From positions 310,001 to 374,000 of the forward strand of contig JADCRB010000056.1 of assembly GCA_021464245.1 (NCBI GenBank): DNA of 64,000 nucleotides. Reading direction: 5' to 3'. Origin of the DNA: Carallia brachiata. Its lineage: Eukaryota; Streptophyta; Magnoliopsida; Malpighiales; Rhizophoraceae. Of this stretch, positions 53,880 to 64,000 are shown in pieces; within the stretch, counting starts at the first letter, position 1; each line of letters opens with the position of its first letter. Made by a program: the position numbers and the translations under genes. The notes under the pieces were generated by a model, which was not told where the DNA came from, did not search any database, and saw nothing but the letters and a program-made list of their open reading frames with translations.

Positions 53880-56800
53880 ATGCAAGCTTAAAGCCAAGTT
53901 GCGTATTCTCTGTGTTCTTTGACTTTTTTGCTCACAAAATTGTATTTTAGACATTACTTGCCTAAAATAATTAGTTTGAATGGTTTAGTGAGTCCATCAC
54001 AAAAATTTAGTATCAAAGCTCAATCGATTGTTGTATATATTTTGTGATGGCCAAAACAGTCAGCAATAAAATACGTGGTAGAGAAATTCAATGATTAAAA
54101 TGACTAGATATGAGTCTTTTTAATTAGTCTAACGAGGGAATGTTAAGGCACTTAAAGGCAAGAAAGAATTACCTTAGACTATGTTGAAGGAGAAGAAAGA
54201 AGAGCTCATGGATAAGGCACAATATAAAATATTATTGTGCATATCAAATGAGGTACTACGCAAAGTTGCAGATCAAACCACACCTGTTCGTTTGTGGTTC
54301 AATTGGATTCTCGGTATATGACTAAGTCCCTGACTCTAAATGCTAGAAGGCACTCTGATTCAAGATTACCTAGTTGAGTTCAACAAAATTATCTTTGATG
54401 TGAAGAACATTGATGTTAAAATTGAACACGAGGACCAAGTTATTATATTGCGGTGCAAGTTACATCTTACGACAATTTTGTCGATACAACGTTGTACAAA
54501 AGGAAAAGTCTTTTCCTAAATGATGTAAAAGCATCACTAAATTTAAGGAAGTTTAAGAAGCAGATAACAGAAGAAGTCTTAGAGAATTAAACAAATGGCA
54601 TGGTTGTTAGGAGTCGATTAACTCAAAAGAGTTCCAATGGTAGAGACAAGTCTAGATCCAAATCGAGGCATAGTAAAGCAACATATTATCACTGTCATGA
54701 AAAGGGATATGTTAGGTAAAATTTTCCCAAATGGAAAGATAAAAAGTAGAAAGCTCATGATTCTACAAATACAACAAAAGTAGCAAGTGAAGTTCAAAGC
54801 TCTAATGACAATAATTTTCAAATGATGTCAGCAAACAACTCGAATGATGAGTTGACACTTGATATAGTTTGTACGTTCTACATTTGTCCAAATAAATACG
54901 GGGATCTACACTTACACTTCCATTAATAGTTAAACAGTTTTACTAAGGAACAACAAAAAATTATCTATTGTTGGTATAGGTAGTATTTAAGTCAAGATAC
55001 ACAAGGGCATTATCAAAACAATAGGCGTCCATCATCTTCTAGAGCTCAAAAAATCTCTTATTATTGAGTATAGTTAATTATCATGGCTAACGATACTCAG
55101 CCGAAAGTAGAATACTTAAGGTTTCTAAGAGTGCTAATATTGATGAAAAGAAGGTGAACAACTTCTATTATCTTTCAAAAAGTACAATTGTTGGTGATGC
55201 TAGTATATCAACAATAGATTCAAGTTCTAAAACTACTCAGTTACGACACATTTGATTGGACCACATGGGTAAGCGAAGTGCAACTGAGTTAAGTAAACAA
55301 GTTTTGATTGGAGGTCAGAAAATAAGCAAGCTGGAGTGCTGTGAGTATTGCGTTTTTGAAAAACAAAACAGAGTCAATTTTAGTACCATTATCCATAAAA
55401 GTAAACAAATGATGGACTTTATTTACTTTGACTTGTAGAGACCTACCTTAGTCCCATTGAAAGATGTTAAACGCTATATGTTACCTTTTGCTGATGAATT
55501 TTCAGAAAAAGTGTAGGTGTATTTCCTTAAACAAAAAAGTGTAAGTGTTCAACAAATTTAAACGGTAGAAAATCTTGATTGAGAAACAGCGTGGTACAAA
55601 ATCATGTGCTTAAGGACCCATAATGGTCTTGAGTACTATTTTGGTGAATTCAAAGAGTTTTGCAAAAATGAAGGTATCATTCGACATGACACAGTCAGAG
55701 ATACACAACAATAGAATGGAGTTACATAATGAATGAACAAAACACTCTTAGAGAGAGCTTGTTGCATGCTCTTGCAGGCAAAACTACCAATGACATTTTG
55801 AGTTGACACTGTCAATATGACTTGCTACTTAGTCAACCAATCACTGTTAATGACTAATGAGATGAAAACTATGAAGGAGGTATTTTTCAATTATCTTACT
55901 GATGACTCAATTCTTAAAGTATTTTGTTGTCCTACTTACGCTTATAAAAAAGAAGACAAGCTTGAATCAAGGGAAAAGAGGTGTATATTTGTCAACTATA
56001 GACAAGAGGTTAGAGGATACAGGTTGCATTATGTTTACCTAAATTCAGCTAAATTTTTTTATCAGTAGAGATATGACATCTAATGAGTCTGCAATGGTTT
56101 TGAAGAATAAGGGATCTATCATGGTTGATGATGACGATGGAATCAGTAATAAATAGAGCCAAAGGTGAAGATTTTAGATTCAGTGCGAAAAGACAGCAAA
56201 ATCAATCAGTGGATGGGATTGAAGAGTAAGATGTTTGCTAAAAACCTACAGAATCTAAGCAGTAGAAGTCGAAAGTTAAAAAACCATATGAGGACTCTTA
56301 TAGTATTACAAAATGCAAAGAAAATGGGAAATTGGATTGGCCATATAATATAGTGCAAAATCATTTGTATTAACCTTATCTATAACTGAGGAGATTGATG
56401 ATTCAGAATTCAATTCTCATAAAAAAAATGTTTTTAGTCATCAATTCTCTAAATGACTCGTTGTCACGACAAAGAAAATTGAGTGTTTTCTTAAGAATCA
56501 AATTTAAGAGCTAGTGCAGTCACCAAAAGATCAAAATATCATTGGATACAAATAGGTTTACAAACAGAAAAAAGAAATCCCAAGAATTGATAATGCTCGA
56601 TTCAAGGCACGTCTAGTTGCAATGGGTTTTACATAGTAAGAAGGTATTGACGGTTTAGAAGTATATTCTCTCATAGTAAATTATAATTCCACATAGGTAT
56701 TACTTGTAATAGTTGCCTTATTCGACCTACAGTTGAAGTAAGACAACATTCTTATATAGAAATCTTCATGATAAAATTTACATGCATTAGCAAGAAGGTT

Positions 56801-58605
56801 TTGTTGAAAATTACTTTATTGTCTCAAACAATCACCCATGTTGTGCTACTGCAGTTTGATAGTGGTTACTATATAAGTATTATAATAGTTGTGTCAATTA
56901 TAAGAGGTTTCTAGATAGTTCATTCATATATATGTTGCTCTGCATTGATGACATGTTGATCACTGTAAAGGACATGTCAAAAATCAATCAATTGAAGGCT
57001 CAACTGAGTAGTGAGTTTGAAATAAAAGACTTGGGGATAGGTATGAAGACATTGGGAATGGAAATTCACAGTGTTCGTAGCACGAGAACCTTGTACTTAT
57101 CACAAAAGAAGTGCATTATAAGGTTTTTGAGTGATATTGTGAGCACCCCATTAGCATGCCATTTCAAATTATATACAATGCAGTTACCTTAAATAAATGA
57201 GAACATGAGATAGATGGCTCAAGTTCCATATAGTAGTACAGTTGAAAGCATCGTGTATGCTACGGTCTTTATTCATTTGGACATTTCATACGCCATTACC
57301 ATTGTTTCCGGATTCATAAGTGGCCCATGTCAAATTTGTTAGAAAGCAATGAAATGGATCCTAGAATACCTCAAATGAACCATGAATGTTGATTTGGTGT
57401 AAGGAAGGAATAGCAACACCGATAATAATGTAGTTAGATATATTGATTCCGACTATACTAGCGACTTAAATAAGAGGAAATCTCTAATAAATTATGTTTT
57501 CACTTTGTTTGATTATGTCATTAGCTAGAACCAAATTTATAGTCTACCATTGTCTTGTTTACGACAGAAGCTGAATACATATCAGTTACAAAAGCAATGA
57601 AAAGAGAGTTATAGTTGTGAGGCCTTGTTGGCAATCTAGGTTTTCATCAGGATTTTATTGTTGTATATTAGACTGTCAAAGTGTTATACATTTGAGTAAA
57701 AATCAAATGTATTATGAAAGGATTAAGCACCTCAACATAAGATATCATTTTATCCAAGAATTATATCACAAGCAAAGGTTAGGTAGAAAAGATTGATACG
57801 ACTAACAATTCTCCTGATTTAATGACAATAGTTATTCTTATAGTCATTCAAATATAGTTTGGATTTAATTTGTGTTCATAATGACTGAGGTATGTAGAAT
57901 AGTTTTAGAGAATACCTATGATAGTCTTGACAGTACAAAAAAAAAAAGAAAACTATGACAGTCTTGACGCAGCACAAGACAAAGTAGAAATTTGTAAACA
58001 GTTGAAGCTTTAATTGCTCGAGAAGAAATTTCACAAAGTTCCAAAATAATATTGGCTTGCCTTAATTGCTGAGAATGAAAGCTACCACCAAACTTTTGTA
58101 AAGTCTCAATTGTTGACAATGATGACAGACGCTTAGGAGTTTTGTCAAGTCTATGAAAACCCATATGCTCCTCTAGGATTCTTGACCATTCATCTGTGAA
58201 TATTGTCCACTAAGGATGCTTGACCGTTCATCTGTGACTTTAAGTGGAAATAATGTTAAGAAGAAGTAAGGATGCATGGTGACAAATGGACTATGTTCAT
58301 TGTTTCAGCATTAATCTTTTTTTCTGTTTTCATAAATACATGTGTGGCCTTTTAACAGGCATCTAATCGGAGGGGGAGAGAGCAAATCTTTGTACAAGGG
58401 ATATCTAGTATATATATGCAGGATATTTGGACAATTAGCTACATTGAGTATAGCTTGCAAATTTCTTGTAGTTTCATAATAAAATATGCTCTGGTCATCT
58501 TTGTCATAGAAGTAGGTCAAAAGCTGAAGTATGTTAATTTTTTACCACATTTATTCACTTAAGATAATCAGATGAGATCCGATGGTCTAGAGGCTCCATC
58601 CCAAC
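53880..58605 (+). mobile_element. Relic B: decayed copia (Tork-like) element
   Basis: The 5' LTR is cut to its last ~130 bases (53880-54005; TTGCGTATTCTCTGTGTTC...), then a PBS-like TTAGTATCAAAGC (54007-54019). gag is at about 54140-54760 with a degraded knuckle YYHCHEKGY. A protease region lies near 54830-54930. The GAG-pre-integrase motif (DHMGKRSATELSK, ECCEYCVFEKQ) is at 55256-55380, integrase debris to about 56080, and RT at 56480-57190 with the active-site box as CIDDMLIT and QLKAQLSSEFEIKDLG. RNase H debris runs to about 57850, and the 3' LTR is 57993-58605. Many stops; long dead. Same family as relic A. Confidence 0.85.
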
Positions 58606-59060
58606 GTTGACCTGCTTCCATCTAAAATTGAATTTATCTAGAAGGAAAATAAAACATACATAAATGGCCTAAAAAATTAAAAATTTATAACATTGAATTA
58701 TAAATATTTCTAAAATTTCAGGACCAAGAGGACTTTTTTCCCTTTAAATAGTATGTTCTCCAAGTGTTTTTTTTTTTCCCACTAGTAAGAGCAAGTTTTT
58801 TTTTTTTTCTTTTGAGCAACTTGATTGGACTTACCTACTTGACTTTCTTTGTTTTTGCAGCCTTTGATAATTATTGCAGGCTCTCAATATGTACACATCC
58901 ACAAGAAAACACAAAGATGAGAAGACTGGTTTTTCTGGTGCAAAAAGATTACAAGATTGTTGGCTATGTGACACGCATACGCATATATGTGTTTCGGCTA
59001 TTGTTTGCCACTTTTGTTTACAGCACCGCTGACCTTATAGGGTGACGATTAGATCAATAG
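56650..59060. repeat. Segment duplicated at 17200-20092 and 28860-28940
   Basis: Shares RT-RNase H, the 3' LTR and about 450 bp of non-element flank with relic A in the same order and strand. This copy has the empty site for the SINE plus gypsy insertion of the other locus. Confidence 0.75.
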
Positions 59061-59558
59061 ATATGGCTGAAACGTGTCATTTTTTATTTCGTGATTTGCT
59101 TGATTTTGTCGGTGCCCGAGCTGATCCGGAGATTTGTATAACGTTAAATCACGGCACGATCAAAAGAGATGATAAGCTGTATTGGATACACATTAAAAAT
59201 AAATATAAAATAAATTTATAAATATATTGTTATCAAACAATGATTATAAATTTTAAATCTTACTAAAAATTTAAGTTAAAAATAAAAAAAAACTCAATTT
59301 AAAAATAAAAAAAACTCAAATTAAACTTATTTCTTATAAATATCAGATATTAAACTCTTTAACAGCCGTGTTAAACAGGCATCCTGTTATCTTCAACTTT
59401 TTGGCTTATGTCCACCGTCAATCTTGGTAGGTATGATTAACCACTATTGAACACTAATTTATGTACCAAAAAGTCTATGATCGGGAGTGCACATTATTGA
59501 CTTCAGAGGGTACTAGCTTCTCCAGACCTCCGTCATTACTAAGAAACTTCTACTTGGT
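58606..59558. other. Flank of relic B and intergenic DNA
   Basis: 58606-59060 is shared with locus A; the rest is AT-rich with no recognised feature. Confidence 0.45.
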
Positions 59559-59575
59559 GAGTTGGTCATCCTCTT

Positions 59576-59598
59576 TTTTTTTTTTTTTTTCTTACCGA
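59576..59598 (-). mobile_element. Extreme 5'-truncated retroposon (tail only)
   Basis: A 17-bp direct repeat GAGTTGGTCATCCTCTT (59559-59575 and 59599-59615) flanks only T15-CTTACCGA. On the minus strand this is TCGGTAAG plus poly(A), as expected for a LINE or SINE insertion that copied little more than the tail. Confidence 0.65.
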
Positions 59599-59615
59599 GA
59601 GTTGGTCATCCTCTT

Positions 59616-60555
59616 ATGTCAGTGTTTTTGGAGAAAAGTACATCGCGCAGCATGCACCTCTTGTTTTTATGAGCAATATGTCCCACCTCTTGATTAACTG
59701 GGTCAATCAGGATTAAAAGAAATTATGAAAAGACTCTTTTACCCCTCCTTATATATCAAAAAATTGACGGAGGCACGTGACTTTCAATACATGCGGCTGC
59801 TTCTAAAATCATGCGTCTCTGTATCAGAAACATGCGTTGACATATTTGTGAGATGCCACACTTATTTGATACCCTTCGACCTTGTATCAGATATTTTGAA
59901 ATATATTCAACAAAAAAAATATAAAAAAATTCAGACACACGTGTTATATACTTTTAATTCGCGCTTGAAACATATTTATTACATGTATTGAATACTTATA
60001 ATATGTGTATTTAATATTTTTAATTAATATGTCATATACATATTAGGCACATATTAATTTAATTGAAGTTTATTAAAAATCATACAGATATTTTTTTTCC
60101 CCATAAACATACTAATGAATAATTTGATATAAAAAAATCATAATTAATAGATATTTATTATTTATCAATTATGCAAACTGCTTTAGTTTTTTGAACTAAT
60201 TAACTATTATAATTTATAATTTCTTAGATATTATGCTATATATTTATTAAAATTATTAACAAAATAGTAATTATATCATAAAATATCATAATAATTATTA
60301 TAAATTATTTTTTGAAAAAATACTAAATTTATTAAATAATAATTAAATTAGATATATATAATATCTAATTTGTTTAAATTAGAAAAGACTAAGAAAAAGC
60401 GTACCTTCGCATGCTTTTCGTAAGTTATGTGTAGTTTCGCTTTCAGTTCTTTCATTTTTAGTTTGTGGTTTGTATATCACTCGATTTTGTGGAATTATTA
60501 GGTAAGTTTCTGATTCTAGTTCTTTATACATTCTTTTTATTTCCTCTTGTTTAAA
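59616..60555. other. Intergenic, nothing coding
   Basis: 59810-60060 resembles the GGACAC-type MITE at 48059-48646 (TTTGAAATATATTCAACAAAAA...TTCAGACACACGTG) but I cannot fix its ends. The rest is AT-rich. Confidence 0.4.
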
Positions 60556-61935
60556 ACTTCAATTCTTAGTGTCTAACACTCAATTTTGTTCCAAAACTTC
60601 AATGGATTTTATTCAAAACCTCAATTCCTAATAGTCAATTTTATTCCAAAACTTCAATAAGTTTTGTTCATAACGTCAATTTCCCGTGTCAAATAGCCAG
60701 TTTAGTTCCAAAATTTCAATGGGTTTATTCAAAACTAAAGGTGTTAAAAGTTGACTCAAGTCGAATCATCTGACTTAGTACATCTGAAACCAGACTTGAC
60801 TTAACTTGTTTTTACTAAAAAAAGTCAATGATCTATAACTCGTGGAACCCGAAACGGAAACAACTCGAAACTGAAGTGGCCCGAAACTCAAATTACCTCC
60901 AACCAGAGTAACTCGAAACCCAAAACCCTTAAAACCCGAAACCTGCAATAACCCGAACAAATCTTGACTTAATTCGACCTAAAATTTTAATTAATTTTTT
61001 ATTTGATTTGCTTTCATTTCAAATAATAATTGTTTTTTTTTAATTATTCTCTATATATTTGGATTATTATATAATTATACGACTTGTTTGTTTAAATATA
61101 TCAATTATCAATTATTTAATTTTATTTTTTTTAATTGATTAAATTTAATATAACTTATGTATTCTTCATATAGTCAACTTCTAAAATAACTCTATACAAA
61201 ATAGAATAAAAGAAAATAAAGATAAAGAAAAATACAAAAAGGTTCTAATTTTAATGAATGTTGTTAAATTGTCAAAAAAATGATTAAAATAAAAATAATT
61301 TTTTATTGTAGAGAAACCTTAAAAAAAGTGAAAGGAAAATAATTATTATATAACTAACATGACATGAATTTTTTTTACATAAATATTTTAAAATAACAAA
61401 GTGAATGAACTATAAATAAATTAAAATTTACTCCATTCTCATGAAATTTTTATATAATACAATTTTTGAAAATAATTATCTATGTTTTTTATGACTATAA
61501 TAATCTACTCATTATAGTAATTAACAGAAAAATCTTAAATTTATTGGGCAGATTATATCATTTGATATTTTCAAATAATTAAAATTTAAATTAGTCATAG
61601 TTTGATTAATTGTTTTAAATACTATAGTAAAGCATACAAACATGATTTTTGAGTCCGGTAAAAAGTTAAAAATGACGTAATGGATTAATCTGAGACCCAT
61701 CCGAAGCAGACTCAAAATTCAAAATACCCAAGACTTAACGAACCGGAGACTCAATGGACTCGAATAACCTGAGCCCTTAGTAACCTGAAATTCGAATAAT
61801 TTAAAACTTAAATAACTTAAAATTCAAATAACCCAATCTAAAATCAATCCTACCTGTATGTTTGCCACCTCTATTTAAAACCTTAATATTCCTAGTGTCT
61901 ATAGTCAATTTTATTCCAAAACTTCAATGACTTTC
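60556..61935. repeat. ~68-bp tandem repeat split by a MITE
   Basis: Three units built on TCAATTTTGTTCCAAAACTTCAATGG and TTTATTCAAAAC precede the MITE (60556-60735) and one follows it (61874-61935), showing that the MITE inserted into a pre-existing array. Confidence 0.75.
60736..61873. mobile_element. hAT-like MITE (1.14 kb) with AACCCGAAAC subterminal repeats
   Basis: Ends TAAAGGTGTTAAAAG and (read inward from the right) TAGAGGTGGCAAACA are inverted. The flanks TTCAAAAC (60728-60735) and TTTAAAAC (61874-61881) agree at 7 of 8 bases. Both subterminal zones (60770-60980, 61640-61830) are dense in CTCGAAAC, CCCGAAAC and ACCCGAA words. The middle is AT-rich. No transposase. Confidence 0.75.
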
Positions 61936-64000
61936 AGAATCTCCACGTTAAGAAAAAAGGATCCATTGCAGGGTCAGAAATTTTTAGGAGGTGCTTATTT
62001 AGGAAAAATAAAAATAAAAATAATGATGTTGGGCACGACTCCAATATCACGAAAGCACATGACCGGACTAGTAAGCAGCGTTTTTTTTGTTTCTTTTCTT
62101 AAATTCAAAGTCCAAAAGATATTTTTTTTTAAAATTATGATGTAGAATAATATTAAGTATATTTTAAATAATATTAAATATTATTTAAAATTTATTTTTT
62201 TATTATAAAAATTACATTTAAAATAACACTAAATACTACTTAAAGTAATATAAAATATTATTTAAGATTTATTTTTTTGATAAAAATTTAATTTTTACAA
62301 AAAAATTTAAAACTCAGACCAAAACCATTTGATAACTTCTTGTTAGAACATTGTTAACTGCTTTTTCATGGGTTACGTGATGTTTGGTTTGTAGTAAATA
62401 GTAATATCGAAAAAGTAACGTAAAAATGAATGGGATCAACTACTTATCTCCTATGCCTATTATTTGTTTTGTAAAAAGTGAATTCTCATTCTTTTAAAAA
62501 GGAGAATAAGATTTCTCACTTTAAAAAAATCACGATCTTCAAGTTCAACTTAATAATTCTCATTCTACTATTTACTATCTCTAACTCTCCAACTTTCTCA
62601 TTTCTTTTTAACATTTTCTTTAAAAAAAATTTTACGTCTCTCTCACCCGCCTTTTCTTTTCTATTTCTCTCCATTTTCTTTTGAATCTCTTATTAAAAAA
62701 ATTATTGTTGAAATGGGTTGTGAATTTTTTTTTATATTGGTATTATTATTATTATTATTTTTTGCTTTTAGTTATTCGTAAAATATTAACAACAAGAAGA
62801 AGAAGAAGAAGAAGGATAATAATAATAATAATAACAATAATAATAATTACTATTTTTATTATAAAAATATTGTAATTTAATTATTATTCTAAATTTTCAG
62901 TTATTTAATTTTTGTTATAATATAAATTATTTACATTATAATATTTGGCTATATTTCGTAATTTTTAATTTGATATTTATAATTTTTTTAATTATAATAA
63001 TATTTGTCTTATTTTATCATGATATAAATGTTGTCATATATTTGATATTGATTCTGATTCCCAACTGAAACGAATAATTATGGAAGGTTTTGATTCCGAT
63101 TATAGAATAAACAAATATATTATAAAATAAGTGATTCCGTTTTAATTTTACTCGATTCTAATTTTTATTTTAATTCCAATTCTAATTCTAAACTATAAAA
63201 GAAACAGCCCCTAGTTTTACCTTGTTCTAGGAAGTTAAATTTTCCTTCCAACAAAAGCAACAAATCAATGCAATATAGGTAGGCTGTATTGACTGGCACC
63301 TTGAGGACCCTAAATTCCTACATATTTTTAGCAGATTGTTGGTAGTCTTTGAGTTTTAGTTCATTAGAATATTATTGTAATACTTCCATTATCTTCAAAA
63401 ACTGAAGGGTGGCCTATGTCGCCGATGCTAGGCTTATATTTCAATAAACAAATATTTGTGTCTGCTTTGTTGCAATGATACATTCAACTAGTTTTGTGAT
63501 TATTGATTTCTTCTTTGGGGTTTATGCTATCATTGACAGTGAATATGTATCGCATTAGATCACAGTGCTAGATTTGTAATTATTGACCACTCACACTTGT
63601 GTTAGACTGACCGGCCTAGCGGAGCTTCAGCTGAATGGATTGTTAGTGTATTTTACCTCCACTCAACTTTACTGAATCGGGGGAAACAATGACAGAAGCA
63701 GAAGGAGAGTTGGAGAGGAGCCATCTCTACCATCCTCTCAAGTGTAATATAGGATGTGGTATATGAACGGTGATGCTTTTGTGCCATTTTTCTTATATTT
63801 TATTCAATCCATTGGCCTTGTTTATTTTGTGTACGTAGTAGTACTGGGGCCATGCACGTATTGAAAAAATCACATTTTCATTTCTTAAGTAGCAATACAA
63901 TGATTAGCAATGAGTTCATGCACACCTATCTGTTTACTTGGGTTCCAACCTTAAAATTTGATTTTGGTTGCTGTAAGAGTATTTTAGTCAGTTCATGTCA
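61882..64000. other. Intergenic; microsatellites and a possible MITE, no gene
   Basis: 62735-62870 is a compound microsatellite: (TTA)n, then (AAG)n, then (AAT)n. 62370-63215 starts near GTGATGTTTGGTTTG and ends near AAAGAAACAGCCCC. These look like PIF- or hAT-type GGGGCTGTTT ends, but no TSD is convincing. 63220-64000 is less AT-rich; I find no coding frame or RNA gene. Confidence 0.4.

Noticed and set aside
1..64000. tRNA, rRNA or CRISPR arrays
   Set aside because: None seen by eye. The spaced repeats present are minisatellites or transposon arms, and the sequence is eukaryotic.

Overview
The window is nuclear DNA of a flowering plant, most likely a eudicot. The evidence is very AT-rich non-coding DNA, a chalcone-synthase-type gene with the single conserved intron splitting a Cys codon, Ty1/copia elements primed by initiator tRNA-Met, a Tat-lineage Ty3/gypsy element with two RNase H domains, and many MITEs. 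I cannot name the species. Real coding capacity is low. The only host genes supported are two type III polyketide synthase (PKS) copies and two decayed GatA amidotransferase fragments. Almost everything else is transposable elements and their relics.

Layout. 1-13,000: a Mutator-like element with 9-bp target-site duplication (TSD) at 1564-3023; a 1.75-kb foldback Mutator-like element (4342-11389) split by a nearly intact, young copia element (4967-10264); and a PIF/Harbinger-like MITE (11899-12909) carrying about 700 bp of nearly pure pyrimidine. 13,000-17,200: no confident gene. 17,200-28,940: the 3' part of an old copia element and its flank, in which a SINE (20107-20272) and then a complete-ended gypsy element (20292-28805, minus strand, TSD ATGAA) have inserted. 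That gypsy element has lost gag, protease and the RT active site, but carries a WUSCHEL-type homeobox gene (homeodomain, WUS-box, EAR-like tail) between integrase and its 3' LTR. 31,411-53,780: an 11-kb tandem segmental duplication; each unit has one PKS gene (minus strand) and one GatA-like fragment. Unit-specific insertions (two Mutator-like MITEs, one SINE) have recognisable empty sites in the other unit. 53,880-59,070: a second, longer relic of the same copia family with the same flank as 17,200-20,092, lacking the SINE and gypsy insertions. 59,070-64,000: an hAT-like MITE inside a tandem array, microsatellites, and no gene.

The PKS copies keep the Cys-His-Asn catalytic triad and the gatekeeper Phe residues, but differ from true chalcone synthase at several cavity positions, so they probably make another polyketide. 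Both carry short indels that break the frame. The young copia element also differs from itself (LTR versus LTR) and from an open frame only by small indels, so indel errors in the assembly are a serious alternative to true pseudogenisation. Exon 2 of the two PKS copies is almost identical while exon 1 is much more divergent, which points to gene conversion.
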